Assembly: GCA_024635555.1 (NCBI GenBank)
Contig: JAGXIO010000147.1
Location: 1 to 44,127 of the forward strand
Length of the DNA: 44,127 nucleotides
Reading direction: 5' to 3'
DNA from: Saccharicrinis sp.
GTDB lineage: Bacteria > Bacteroidota > Bacteroidia > Bacteroidales > Marinilabiliaceae
In this document: positions 16,718 to 26,200 of the stretch, piece by piece
Numbering within the stretch: position 1 is the first letter of the stretch
Layout of the letters: the number at the start of each line of letters is the position of its first letter
Notes under the pieces: model-generated
What the model saw: only the letters and a program-made list of their open reading frames with translations
The model's database searches: none
What the model was told of the DNA's origin: nothing
Position numbers and translations under genes: made by a program

Positions 16718-18024
16718 TGATTCGCAAACTTTTTCAAAGTGAATTATTAAGGAAATCATCATTAGTCACTGCATCCTCGGCAATTTCTGCTTTTTCTCGT
16801 TTTCTTTTAGTTACGATTTTGGCAAGATACTTTAGTCCTGAAACTTATGGTGTATGGGTTTCCATTACTTCCGTAGCTGCTATAATGATGTTTGGTGATT
16901 TTGGTATTACCAATGCTTTAAGAAATAAGCTATCCTTATTAAGAACCTCGGATAATGAAACCGATGATATAGAGAGGGAATACTTTTTTACCACGTTTTA
17001 TTTCTTTATATTTTTTTCTGGATTACTGGTATTTGGTTTTCTTTGGTTGTCGGATTTTTTACCAATTGAAAAGCTCTATAATACAAGTGATATCTTATTA
17101 AAAAAACAAGGGGTTCAAATGTTTGTCTATGTTCAGGTAGTTTTTCTAATTGGAATACCTTTTGGAATAGCTATGGGGCTCTTTTTTTCGTATAACGAGA
17201 GCAATGTAGTGGCAATTATAAATATACTCAATAGTCTTGTTTCTCTAGGAGCAATATTATTTGCTGCTTTTATTTTTAACGTTGATATAGTTATTCTAGC
17301 TAAACTTTATTTCGCGCTTAATCTAGTATTTAGTGTGGTAGCCTTTGTGATATTTATTGTAAAACGAAAATGGTATAATTGTTTTTCAATAAGCTTAAAA
17401 TTTGCATTTTATCGAGTTATGGAAATGCTAGGAACCGGAATGATGTTCTTGGGCATTCAGATATCAACATCATATATTTCAAATGTACCTACTGTCTTTA
17501 TTGGTGCTGTTGGGGATTTATCAATGGCGGCTAGTTTTAATATATTACAGAAATTATATGTGTTTGTGATAAATATTTATCAAAGTGCATTTAATCCAAT
17601 TTGGTCAAAAATATCAGAACTTGTGGTATTAAAAAAATGGCAGCAAGTAAAAAGACTACATTTAAATGTAATTATTCTATCTATTTTACTTATTGGGGTG
17701 TTTACTTTTCTATTACTGATATTTTCAAACAGTATCATTCATTTGTTTGTAGGTAACGGATATATTGTATCAAAGAGTTTGGTCGCTCTAGTTGGAGCCT
17801 CATATACTCTATACATTGCTTTTGAGGCCTCCTCATTATTACAAAATGCATTAGGAAAAATAAAATTAAGGTTAAGTTTGCAGTTGGTATTGTTGTTTAT
17901 TTTAAATTTTTCATTATCAAAGGTCTATTCCATTTTAGGAATAAATGGAATTCCTGTTGTTTTGGGAGTATGTTGGTTAATTCTCTTTGTATCAATATAT
18001 ATTCAAGGTAGAAAAGTTATTTGA
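16717..18024 (+). CDS. Wzx-type polysaccharide flippase
   Basis: A 435-residue integral membrane protein of the MOP/polysaccharide transporter group with about 12 hydrophobic helices. It begins with SAISAFSRFLLVTILARYFSPETYGVW, a typical Wzx N-terminus where the first helix is followed by a conserved P-x-x-Y-G-x-W segment. It would move the undecaprenyl-linked repeat unit across the inner membrane. Its ATG overlaps the stop of the ThDP gene (TAATG). Codon use is strongly AT-rich, as for the following glycosyltransferases. Confidence 0.85.
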   Translation: MIRKLFQSELLRKSSLVTASSAISAFSRFLLVTILARYFSPETYGVWVSITSVAAIMMFGDFGITNALRNKLSLLRTSDNETDDIEREYFFTTFYFFIFFSGLLVFGFLWLSDFLPIEKLYNTSDILLKKQGVQMFVYVQVVFLIGIPFGIAMGLFFSYNESNVVAIINILNSLVSLGAILFAAFIFNVDIVILAKLYFALNLVFSVVAFVIFIVKRKWYNCFSISLKFAFYRVMEMLGTGMMFLGIQISTSYISNVPTVFIGAVGDLSMAASFNILQKLYVFVINIYQSAFNPIWSKISELVVLKKWQQVKRLHLNVIILSILLIGVFTFLLLIFSNSIIHLFVGNGYIVSKSLVALVGASYTLYIAFEASSLLQNALGKIKLRLSLQLVLLFILNFSLSKVYSILGINGIPVVLGVCWLILFVSIYIQGRKVI

Positions 18025-18025
18025 T

Positions 18026-19027
18026 ATGCAAGTGTTAAAGGATATAATTTACGGCATTTTATCAAGAAGAATTGTGAAAAACATGGACGTGAAACATATT
18101 GAAAATAGAAATATAGTTGTATATAGCTTAACGGGTAGAGGGTTATACTCCGAGTTGATAAATTTAGTATTGGCCTCAGTATATTGTGAGAAAAATTCCT
18201 TAGAGTTGGTTGTAAATACCTACAATTGGAATGCGAAGTATAAATTGGGGTGGAATGATTATTTTTCTTCATCTTTAAAAGTATCGGATAGTATATTTTC
18301 TTCCCAAATACATTTCCAAGGCTTTAAATATCAAATAACTATTAAGAGTTTTGTGAAAAATCCTATTCGTGAGATTAAGCACGTCATCCTATGTTTACTT
18401 AATATAGTATTTAAATTAAAAACAGGTAACTTCTTAACACATGACATAGTATCTTGCATGCGAGATCAAGAATTCGTCTTATCCTTGGGGACTTTAGAAA
18501 AATGGAAAGCAATATTTATAAATAAAATTAATGAAATTTACATTTTAAACACACAATTAAAAAATGAATTAGATGCTTGTATCTGTGAACTTGGACTAAA
18601 AAATTTAGACTATATTGGTATGCATATTAGACGAGGTGATAAAATTAAATCCAAAGAAATGGATCATTTTAGTCTAGATAGCTACGTTCGGGAAATTGTT
18701 AACTGTAAACACAAGACAAGGAATGTATATATAGCAACCGATGATATATCAATAATTGATAGCTTTAAAAGGAAATTGGGAAGCGAGTATAATGTGTTGT
18801 ATAATAAAGGTGCAAAGTCAAAAGGATTTAATGAAGCAAAATTCAATAAAAAATCTAGGAAAACACGTTTTTGGGATATGAAAATGACATTATTGGATGT
18901 TGAAATATTATCTGCTAGTTCATTTTTTATAGGCACCTACTCAAGTAATTTAAGTAGAATTGTACCATGTCTTCGAAACTTTGAAAATTGTAGATCTATG
19001 GATATTGAATGGTACCCAGTTTTTTAA
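18026..19027 (+). CDS. GT23-like fucosyltransferase (NodZ/FUT8-type motifs)
   Basis: A 333-residue putative GT-B fucosyltransferase. ATG 18026 is chosen over an upstream in-frame TTG at 17987 because the latter overlaps the flippase gene. Motifs include MHIRRGDK at about 199-206 (the GDP-fucose-binding HxRRxDK block), VYIATDD at about 234-240, and FFIGTYSSNLSRI near the C-terminus. All three are shared with the alpha-1,6-fucosyltransferase/NodZ superfamily. GDP-fucose would come from gmd/fcl at 27860-30137. Overall similarity to classical GT23 members looks low outside these motifs, so the linkage cannot be stated. Confidence 0.7.
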   Translation: MQVLKDIIYGILSRRIVKNMDVKHIENRNIVVYSLTGRGLYSELINLVLASVYCEKNSLELVVNTYNWNAKYKLGWNDYFSSSLKVSDSIFSSQIHFQGFKYQITIKSFVKNPIREIKHVILCLLNIVFKLKTGNFLTHDIVSCMRDQEFVLSLGTLEKWKAIFINKINEIYILNTQLKNELDACICELGLKNLDYIGMHIRRGDKIKSKEMDHFSLDSYVREIVNCKHKTRNVYIATDDISIIDSFKRKLGSEYNVLYNKGAKSKGFNEAKFNKKSRKTRFWDMKMTLLDVEILSASSFFIGTYSSNLSRIVPCLRNFENCRSMDIEWYPVF

Positions 19028-19037
19028 AATCCCAATA

Positions 19038-19946
19038 ATGATGCTTCAAGTATTTATTCTTACATATAATCGACCGAATACTTTAATTATAGCCCTAGAT
19101 TCGGTTTTAAAACAAAACTTTACAGAATATGAAATTATCATATCGGATAATTCAACCAATGATGAATCTAAGTCTTTGATAAGTAAAAGACTTTACAAGG
19201 AAAAGAACCTAACCTATATCAAAAGGGAACCAAGTCTACCAGCAATCGAGCATTTTAATAAAGTTTTAAGTGAAGTTTCTGAAGAATATTTTATGTTGTT
19301 TCATGATGATGACATCATGAAGCCAAGTATGATTCAAAATCTCTATGATCTAATTTCAAAGGATAAGGAAATTTCTGCAGTTGGTTGTAATGCTCAAAAA
19401 ATTAATCGCAAGAGAAGATCTGGATATTTTAGAAAGAATAATGAGAGAATTATTCGATATAATAATCGCTCTGAATTTATCCTATCATACTTAGGGACGG
19501 AAGGTTGTGCCGTTTTTCCGGGTTATATGTATAGAAGTCAATTAGTTAGAGGGCTTAAAATGGATTTTTCTATTGGGGGTAAGTACTCTGATGTTACATT
19601 TTTAATGTCAGTATGTGACAGGGGATCTATTTTGGTGACAAACAAAGCCTTAATGAATTATTACATACATAAAGGGCAAGATAGTATGATAAATGATTAC
19701 TTAAGTAAGAAATCATTTATCAGTCATATTGCTAACACTACTATATTTTATTTCCGACATCCATTGGTAAAATCTTATAGAATTGAAAATGTACTGAGTG
19801 AAATTTTAAGTTCTGTAATTTCAAATACAAAGCCAATTTCATTGAAAAAGTATGTCCTCGTAATGGTATTATCTTTAAAATATTCTAAAAAGCAATTTTT
19901 TAGATCCGTATACTACTTGCCAAAGTTTATTAAAAATAAGTTATGA
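19038..19946 (+). CDS. Family 2 glycosyltransferase
   Basis: GT-A fold transferase of about 302 residues starting at ATG 19038 (a second ATG follows directly). The family-2 signature is clear: LQVFILTYNRPNTLIIALDS at the N-terminus, then ISDNSTNDES, and the DxD-type metal site in FHDDDIMKP. A Gly-Cys/Trp-type acceptor region follows. It is cytoplasmic or membrane-associated and would add one sugar to the lipid-linked repeat unit; donor and linkage are unknown. It overlaps the next gene by 4 bases (ATGA). Confidence 0.85.
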   Translation: MMLQVFILTYNRPNTLIIALDSVLKQNFTEYEIIISDNSTNDESKSLISKRLYKEKNLTYIKREPSLPAIEHFNKVLSEVSEEYFMLFHDDDIMKPSMIQNLYDLISKDKEISAVGCNAQKINRKRRSGYFRKNNERIIRYNNRSEFILSYLGTEGCAVFPGYMYRSQLVRGLKMDFSIGGKYSDVTFLMSVCDRGSILVTNKALMNYYIHKGQDSMINDYLSKKSFISHIANTTIFYFRHPLVKSYRIENVLSEILSSVISNTKPISLKKYVLVMVLSLKYSKKQFFRSVYYLPKFIKNKL

Positions 19947-20920
19947 TCGTTGTAAAGATTTCAATTAATTCTAATTTTCCTATCGAAAGGCAATTGCCGT
20001 TAGAATTTGAGGATACTGAAGGGGTAAGATTTGTGATTAATAAAGAAATTGAGGAATGTGATTACTGGTTAGTATATGACAATCTATCAACTAAAGAGTC
20101 TGTAAGGTGTCCTATAGAGAACACCATTCTCATTACTGGAGAGCCTGCAACTGTTAGGTGCTATAATAAAGGATTCATTAATCAATTCAAAACTTTAATT
20201 ACTACGCAGAAAGGTCTAAAACATCCGAATAAAATATATATGCAACCAAGTTTGCCTTGGCTAGTAGGAGTTGAGTATGATAAAAATTTAAAAGAATTCA
20301 AAAACGATGTTTATTGGAAATATGAAGATTTTAGAGATAAAGATTTTTATAAAGACAAAACTCAATTGATTTCATTAATCTCTTCAAATAAAGGATTTAC
20401 AAAAGGACATCAACAAAGAGTTAAATTTATAAAAGTGCTAAAGGAGGTGTTAGGAGACCAATTAGATTTATACGGCAATGGATATTTGCCAATACCTGAT
20501 AAATTGGATTCATTAAAAAATTATAAGTATGCTATTGTAATCGAAAACTCTGAACTTCCTAATTACTGGACTGAAAAGCTTGCAGATGCGATGATATGCG
20601 AATGTATCCCAATTTATCATGGTTGCACCAACGTTGATCAATATTTTGGAAATAAAGGGATGGTTAGAATTAACATAAATAATCCAACGGTTGCAGTTGA
20701 AAAAATTTTAAAAACCATTAATAGCAATATGTTCTATGAGGAAAAACAAGAAATTTTGGTGAATAAATCTAAAATACTAAATAATTATAATTTGTTTAAT
20801 GTGATTAGCGCTATGGTGAGGAAAGATAATAAGGTATATTTAAAACAAAACGTCACTATTCTGCCAGAGCAATTTTCATTTTTCGATAAAGTGGAAACTT
20901 ACTTCAGAAGGTATAACTGA
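19943..20920 (+). CDS. GT10 alpha-1,3/1,4-fucosyltransferase-like protein
   Basis: A 325-residue protein with the GT10 donor-binding signature. YKYAIVIENS (194-203) is followed by NYWTEKLADA (207-216) and CIPIYHGC, where Glu201 and Lys212 correspond to the GDP-fucose-contacting residues of Helicobacter and animal alpha-1,3 fucosyltransferases. No membrane segment is seen. Together with the GT23-like gene and gmd/fcl it argues that fucose is added at two positions of the repeat unit. The start overlaps the preceding stop (ATGA). Confidence 0.88.
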   Translation: MIVVKISINSNFPIERQLPLEFEDTEGVRFVINKEIEECDYWLVYDNLSTKESVRCPIENTILITGEPATVRCYNKGFINQFKTLITTQKGLKHPNKIYMQPSLPWLVGVEYDKNLKEFKNDVYWKYEDFRDKDFYKDKTQLISLISSNKGFTKGHQQRVKFIKVLKEVLGDQLDLYGNGYLPIPDKLDSLKNYKYAIVIENSELPNYWTEKLADAMICECIPIYHGCTNVDQYFGNKGMVRININNPTVAVEKILKTINSNMFYEEKQEILVNKSKILNNYNLFNVISAMVRKDNKVYLKQNVTILPEQFSFFDKVETYFRRYN

Positions 20921-20921
20921 A

Positions 20922-22142
20922 ATGAAATTAAGTCTTCATAAAATTATGTATGTACTGATGATGGGTGCGCTTATCATTGATATGGCAACTGGAGTGATTA
21001 TGATTAATAATCCAGAAGCCAGCGTTACACCTGGATTGTTATACAAATTAGTCGTGATGGCAATATTACTTTATTTTGTGCCAAAATTAAATATTTTGGT
21101 TTTCGTTCTTAATGTAATTCTTATCACAACAACAATAATGGTGACCATAGTTGAACCTTATAGCTCAATAAGTTCAAATCTGATTGCAGTAATAAAAATT
21201 GGAATGTTCTGCAGTTTTTATTTTTATCTAATATATGGAATTGAAAAAGACAAAATAAACAAAAATACCATTTATAAGATTGCAAAATTTTCATTTCTAA
21301 CCATTTCGGTTAATCAATTTTTAGGTCTGCTTGGTTTTGGTAAGCCAACATATCTATTATATGGAGTTCCTGTTGGTACTTCTGGATTTTTTTTTGAGCA
21401 TAACGCCATCGGTATTGTTCTTTTAATAGTGGCTAGTATTATATATCTTCACATTCGTAGCAGTGCTAGCAGACTGAAATTACTGATGTTTTGTTTGATA
21501 ACGATGTTTTTAGGTTTTTCTTTTGCCACAAAAGTTGGAATTATTGGGGGCATCACCTTATTATTTATTTTGCTGTTTGAAAGATTTAAAAAGGCGGTTC
21601 CTGTCGTGCTTGTGTTATTTTCAATTATAGTTTTTGTGAATTGGGGGTTAATCCAGAAAACTGGACAAGTAGCAAAAGTAATTGATGATTATGAGAAAAA
21701 TAGTTCTGAGGGCTTGTTAAGCGGAAGGTATGATAGATTTGAAAAGGGTGTTTATACTTATTCGAATAAATTCAATTTACGGCAAAAAATTGTTGGAATC
21801 GGAGCATATGCAATGGTTAATGATCAAAAATTAGGAGAAACTGCAGAAATGGATTTTTTAGATATTTTGAGGACAAACGGCATTGTTGGTTTTTCACTAA
21901 TTTACGGAAGTTTTTTTTATATAATTATTTTGGTTTATAAGAACTATCAAAGAAGCAAAAATTCTGAGGTTTTAATTGTTTTGTTTTTGAACTTTCTTTT
22001 TTTAGTAGTTTCTTCATTGGCTGGACATTTATTCGGTTCGGGAACAGTCGGTTTTTTTTGGGCAATGCTGAACGCCTATGTTTTTGTAAAATATAATACT
22101 ACTATAAGTGAAGAAAAAAAAGATATTGTACTTATTAAGTGA
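20922..22142 (+). CDS. Wzy-type polymerase / O-antigen ligase family membrane protein
   Basis: A 406-residue polytopic membrane protein with about ten to twelve hydrophobic helices. It has a large extracytoplasmic loop in the second half (about residues 245-310, containing LLSGRYDRFEKGV and a GIGAYAM segment), as in Wzy/WaaL proteins. The SGRxxxF motif resembles that of O-antigen polymerases. It would join flipped repeat units, with the Wzz protein controlling length. It begins one base after the fucosyltransferase stop. Polymerase versus ligase cannot be told from sequence alone, and a second such protein lies at 24813. Confidence 0.8.
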   Translation: MKLSLHKIMYVLMMGALIIDMATGVIMINNPEASVTPGLLYKLVVMAILLYFVPKLNILVFVLNVILITTTIMVTIVEPYSSISSNLIAVIKIGMFCSFYFYLIYGIEKDKINKNTIYKIAKFSFLTISVNQFLGLLGFGKPTYLLYGVPVGTSGFFFEHNAIGIVLLIVASIIYLHIRSSASRLKLLMFCLITMFLGFSFATKVGIIGGITLLFILLFERFKKAVPVVLVLFSIIVFVNWGLIQKTGQVAKVIDDYEKNSSEGLLSGRYDRFEKGVYTYSNKFNLRQKIVGIGAYAMVNDQKLGETAEMDFLDILRTNGIVGFSLIYGSFFYIIILVYKNYQRSKNSEVLIVLFLNFLFLVVSSLAGHLFGSGTVGFFWAMLNAYVFVKYNTTISEEKKDIVLIK

Positions 22143-23214
22143 GAGAGATTTTGGGATTGGAACATTATTGCTTCAGCAAGCAATTGCATTTCGAAAAGCA
22201 ACCAAATTAGATTTCCTATTTGTAACGGGAGGAACGGAAAAGGAAATAGGTTTATTTAGAACCTTAGATGAAGAAAGGATTAGCTATGTGAAAATTGCTG
22301 GATTGGAATATCATAAGCAATTCTTCCAATTAGTAAAAGAACTTAAAATTGTTGTTGAAAATTACAAACCAGAATACATACATGTACAAACAAATTGGCA
22401 ACTTGCAATAGCGATCACCATTAAAACACTCTTATTTTCAAAAGTTAAATTGTTATATACGGTTCATGGTTTTCGAAACACTAATAAATACAAATCAATT
22501 TTATTTCGCACAATCATCAGTATTATTTTTATTTTTTTTGTAAAAAAAATTATTGTCTGTTCTGGATATGTAAAACAAAGTTTTTCAGTTTTGAAAAGTA
22601 AAACGTCCTTGTTGTTTCTTGGAGTTGATCCATCTTACTTAACGAAATCGTTAACCATACAAAAATCTGGTGATGATACGATTTATCTATACTACCCTGC
22701 TCTATTTCGTAAGGGCAAAAATCAAGACTTATTAATTAGAGCTTATGGTAGAGCTTTACGCAAAGTATCAACTTTACAAAAAATGAAACTTGTTTTACCT
22801 GGTGATGGAGAATTAAAAGAATATTGTCAGAATTTAGCAAAAGATATGGGTATCAGTGAATACGTAGATTTCCCTGGATTTCTTAACAAGGAAGAACTCT
22901 TGGTTGTTGTGAGGAAGAGTAGTATAGCGGTTATACCATCTTCTTCAGAAACGTTTGGTTTGTGTATCGCAGAACCCTTTGCAATGGGAAAATGTGTAAT
23001 CTCCAGAAGGGTTGGTATTGCAACTGATATAATTATGGACAAAGAAAATGGATTTTTGTTTGATACTGAAGATGAGTTGTATGAAGTATTTAAATCAATT
23101 TTTAGCGATTTGAGTTCCATTAAAAAATGTAGAATAAAAGCCTATGAGGATAAATATTTATTCGATTGGAATAAAATCGCGATGCAATATCAAAATATTT
23201 TGGAAGAAATTTAA
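22108..23214 (+). CDS. Family 4 glycosyltransferase (GTG start)
   Basis: GT-B retaining transferase of 368 residues. It begins with GTG at 22108, 35 bases inside the polymerase gene; the N-terminal strand KKKILYLLSERDFGIGTLLL is a proper GT4 beginning and the next ATG is far inside the fold, so the GTG is supported. The family-4 E-x7-E motif is present in SSSETFGLCIAEPFAMG, preceded by PGDGELKEYC and PSSSE. It is cytoplasmic and would add a sugar from a nucleotide donor. Donor identity is unknown. Confidence 0.85.
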   Translation: MKKKKILYLLSERDFGIGTLLLQQAIAFRKATKLDFLFVTGGTEKEIGLFRTLDEERISYVKIAGLEYHKQFFQLVKELKIVVENYKPEYIHVQTNWQLAIAITIKTLLFSKVKLLYTVHGFRNTNKYKSILFRTIISIIFIFFVKKIIVCSGYVKQSFSVLKSKTSLLFLGVDPSYLTKSLTIQKSGDDTIYLYYPALFRKGKNQDLLIRAYGRALRKVSTLQKMKLVLPGDGELKEYCQNLAKDMGISEYVDFPGFLNKEELLVVVRKSSIAVIPSSSETFGLCIAEPFAMGKCVISRRVGIATDIIMDKENGFLFDTEDELYEVFKSIFSDLSSIKKCRIKAYEDKYLFDWNKIAMQYQNILEEI

Positions 23215-23217
23215 GCG

Positions 23218-24105
23218 ATGTATACAGGTAAAAAAATTATTGAAGACGGGATCTCCGAGATGAACACTAAGGCAATTGCAATATGTTCGATCGTCAGGGA
23301 TTGTAATAAAAATTTAACAAGTAATATTCCTCAAATAGAGGAGTTAAGAAAGCTTTTTAAGAAATCATTTGTAATTATTTTTGAGAACGATAGTATTGAC
23401 GCTACAAAAGAAACTTTAAAGAATTGGAGTGAAAAGTCAGAAAATATTTATTGTGTTTGCGAAGACCAAAATGAAAAGACGATAGTCAAACAAAAAGGGG
23501 ACAGTTTTAATAGATATTTTGCGGAATATAGGATTTCCCGAATGGCCAACTATAGAAATAGGTATTTGCAAAAAATTGAGGACTTACAAATTGATGTAGA
23601 TTATGTTATGGTTATAGACTTGGATATCGAAAAAATGTATTTAAGTGGTATAATTCATTCATTTGGATTAAGTAAATATTGGGATGTTATTACAAGTGAT
23701 GGTTATTCTTTTAATCCGTTAGGAAGAAAGAGATACCATGACTCCTATGCTTGTGTTGAACTCGGTATGGAAAATGTAACTCAAACAGAAGAAAGTATTG
23801 TCTGTAATCAAAAAAAATTTAGAAATCTTAAAAGTAATTTTCCTCTCATCGCCATTTTTTCGGCGCACGGGGGCATGTCAATATATAAAAAGGAGGCTAT
23901 TATAAATAAACGTTATAAAGTATACCATAACGATGATACTCGTGTACAAGTTAAATGTGAACATTTTGCCTTGTGTAGCGATATAAGGGATAGCGGGTTC
24001 AATAGAATTTTTATAAATCCTGCCATGAAATTGCGATATCAATCTATTGATTTTAAAATGATTAAGAGTTTTTTTTTTAAAATACTATTCAAAATTAAAG
24101 ATTGA
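23218..24105 (+). CDS. GT-A glycosyltransferase resembling the GT69/CAP59 group
   Basis: A 295-residue protein (ATG 23218; ATG 23260 is a reasonable alternative, giving MNTKAIAICSIVRDC). It shows FENDSIDATKETLKNW and a metal-type VMVIDLDIEK, followed by a downstream SAHGGMSIYKK segment. The pattern resembles fungal alpha-mannosyltransferase CMT1/CAP59 (GT69) and bacterial relatives. Sugar and linkage are unknown. It lies 3 bases after the GT4 gene and 1 base before the WecG-like gene, so it belongs to the operon. Confidence 0.6.
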   Translation: MYTGKKIIEDGISEMNTKAIAICSIVRDCNKNLTSNIPQIEELRKLFKKSFVIIFENDSIDATKETLKNWSEKSENIYCVCEDQNEKTIVKQKGDSFNRYFAEYRISRMANYRNRYLQKIEDLQIDVDYVMVIDLDIEKMYLSGIIHSFGLSKYWDVITSDGYSFNPLGRKRYHDSYACVELGMENVTQTEESIVCNQKKFRNLKSNFPLIAIFSAHGGMSIYKKEAIINKRYKVYHNDDTRVQVKCEHFALCSDIRDSGFNRIFINPAMKLRYQSIDFKMIKSFFFKILFKIKD

Positions 24106-24106
24106 T

Positions 24107-24844
24107 ATGGAAGGAGCAATTGGTGAAAATGTAAGATGTTTAGGGTATTCTATATTTTATTGTGACGATATTTCCAAGTATAAATTTGGAAGTAATACAG
24201 TGATTAGCACTATCAATGCTTATTCATATGTTATTGCAGAAACAGATGATGAATTTAAAGAAGCTTTAAAGCAGTCGGATATTCTATTGCCAGATGGCTT
24301 TCCAATAGTATTTGCAACTAAATTTCTTCAGGGTAAAAAGATTAAGAAGATTGCTGGGGAGGATATCTTTAAGGTTTTGATTAGGAGAGCCGATTTGTTA
24401 TCTTTAAAAGTATTTTTTTTAGGGTCTTCAGAAAATACGTTGAATAGTATTTATTCCCGGTTTAAAAAGGAATACTCGAATGCCTCCATTTTCATTTACT
24501 CCCCTCCATTTAAAGACGCTTTTTCAAAAGAAGAAAATGATTTGATAATTGAATCTGTAAATACTGTTAAGCCAGATATTTTATTTGTAGGTATGACTGC
24601 GCCTAAACAAGAGAAATGGGTAGCGCAAAATAGAAGAGCATTGGAAGTAAATATTATTTGCTCAATCGGAGCTGTATTTGACTTTTATGCAGGGACTGTT
24701 AAAAGGCCTTCAAAGTTTTGGATTAATATGCGATTAGAATGGTTTATAAGATTCATTAAAGAACCGAAAAGACTTTGGAAAAGATATTTTATTTGTGCAC
24801 CACAATTTTTTCATGATGTTATTAGGGAAAAATATTTTAGATAG
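24107..24844 (+). CDS. WecG/TagA/CpsF-family glycosyltransferase (GT26)
   Basis: A 245-residue GT26 enzyme. Conserved features are the TINAYSYVIA segment (about 35-44), the general-base aspartate in LLPDGFPIV (Asp63), FVGMTAPKQEKW, GAVFDFYAGTVKRPSKFW and a basic amphipathic C-terminus (EWFIRFIKEPKRLWKRYF) for membrane contact. Known members transfer ManNAcA (WecG) or ManNAc (TagA) to GlcNAc-lipid. With the UDP-ManNAc dehydrogenase at 164 this suggests a ManNAcA-GlcNAc stem. It overlaps the next membrane-protein gene by 32 bases. Confidence 0.88.
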   Translation: MEGAIGENVRCLGYSIFYCDDISKYKFGSNTVISTINAYSYVIAETDDEFKEALKQSDILLPDGFPIVFATKFLQGKKIKKIAGEDIFKVLIRRADLLSLKVFFLGSSENTLNSIYSRFKKEYSNASIFIYSPPFKDAFSKEENDLIIESVNTVKPDILFVGMTAPKQEKWVAQNRRALEVNIICSIGAVFDFYAGTVKRPSKFWINMRLEWFIRFIKEPKRLWKRYFICAPQFFHDVIREKYFR

Positions 24845-25976
24845 TAAAAGAGTTCAATCAGGATTCATTGTTATTTCCGTCTACGTTTTTTTCATCCTGG
24901 AAATGCTAAATAATATATATTTCTTTATGTATCCTAGTCGAACTATAAGTATTTCAGTTTATCCAAAGATGATGTGGCAGTTTATTTTTGTTTTGCCTCT
25001 AATCTTGAGATATAATAAATTGCAAAAGATTGATAAGTGGTTTTTGTTATATGCTTTTGGGCTATTAATTTTGGGTGTCGTTAACTTTAGTTCCGATAGG
25101 ACACTGTTTTTTAGTGGGTTAAAGCATTATAATAAATTGATTCTTCCTTTTTTTGTTTATCTATTTATAGCAAGATTCAATATTAATATTCAAAAAGGAT
25201 TAAAAGCCTTGGATATTATTTTTTTGATAAATGCTATTGTTATTTTTGTTGGTTTTGTATTTGAAATCGAATATTTAAAATCGTATCCTTTTACAACTCG
25301 TTTTGGTTATAGTGGGATTTTTTCCAGATACGCGATAAATGATGTTTCGTTATTTTATTTAATTGGTAACTTTTATTTTTTTGCGAGATGGTATAATGGG
25401 GAGACTACTTTATTATTGTTTCTAGTTGTAGTTATGTCATCTTTTTTAGTAGGTACAAAAGCAATTTATTTGCAGAATATATTTCTCCTTTCCTATATTA
25501 TATTAAAAGAGCCTAGGTATCGCATTGTAGCCATTATCACTATAATACTTGCATCATTACTAATATTTACTTTCTATAACTTTGATTTCTGGGAGCAGTT
25601 GTATAGACATAAGGGAGTATTAGCTGTGTTAACTTCATTGCGAACCGAATTAATCATGGAACGTATTCCCTTAGCTTGGTGTCAGATTACTCTTAAGAAT
25701 TTTGTAATTGGATTTAATCAACCTTTTAAATATTTCGTGGAAATGGATTTGATTGATTTGATTTTAACTTTAGGGGTTGTTGGAGCTACGATTCTTATAA
25801 AATTCTATTTTAAAATTTTATTTAACTTTAAAAAGGAGAATCATTATGCAAGGTATTTTGTTGCTGTTTTTTTTATTATGATTTTAATTTCTGGAAGGTA
25901 TACGTATAGTGGATTAAATGCAGTTTATTTTCCACTTTTTGTGTACTATTTAAAAAATGGTAAAGAATATATTTAA
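24813..25976 (+). CDS. Second Wzy/WaaL-like membrane protein
   Basis: A protein of about 387 residues from ATG 24813 (or 24816), overlapping the WecG-like gene. It has about ten hydrophobic segments, with a long extracytoplasmic stretch around FDFWEQLYRHKGVLAVLTSLRTELIMERIPLAW, then more helices. The overall plan resembles O-antigen ligases/polymerases, but no strong signature is seen. It may be the ligase or a second polymerase alongside the protein at 20922. It is the last gene of the plus-strand assembly block, followed by insertion-sequence debris. Confidence 0.65.
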   Translation: MMLLGKNILDSKRVQSGFIVISVYVFFILEMLNNIYFFMYPSRTISISVYPKMMWQFIFVLPLILRYNKLQKIDKWFLLYAFGLLILGVVNFSSDRTLFFSGLKHYNKLILPFFVYLFIARFNINIQKGLKALDIIFLINAIVIFVGFVFEIEYLKSYPFTTRFGYSGIFSRYAINDVSLFYLIGNFYFFARWYNGETTLLLFLVVVMSSFLVGTKAIYLQNIFLLSYIILKEPRYRIVAIITIILASLLIFTFYNFDFWEQLYRHKGVLAVLTSLRTELIMERIPLAWCQITLKNFVIGFNQPFKYFVEMDLIDLILTLGVVGATILIKFYFKILFNFKKENHYARYFVAVFFIMILISGRYTYSGLNAVYFPLFVYYLKNGKEYI

Positions 25977-26117
25977 TTTTCATTTTAATCACTACAAAGC
26001 TCTTAAAAAAAAAAGGATTTGAAGCAAAATATATCCATAATCGCTTACCTTATCTGGTACTAAAATTTCAGTATACTTTTCGGTTACAAACTTAATAAAG
26101 CAAATCATATTTCTTTT

Positions 26118-26155
26118 TTTCTTTGCGATTTCTTTCATTTGCGCTCTTTGCGAGA
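26118..26155. repeat. CGCAAAG-type dispersed repeat, single (right-arm) copy
   Basis: CTTTGCGATTTCTTTCATTTGCGCTCTTTGCGAG-type sequence equals the right arm of the inverted repeats at 31119, 34078 and 36700. The left arm is missing here. It lies between the polysaccharide block and the IS debris. Confidence 0.7.
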
Positions 26156-26200
26156 ATTCTTCTCCACGCCTTGGCAATAAATTTTGTTAGAGGTCGGTAG

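Noticed and set aside
25992-26177. Minus-strand 61-residue frame beyond the polymerase-like gene
   Set aside because: It is composed of spacer plus one arm of the dispersed repeat; no motif or partner supports a gene.
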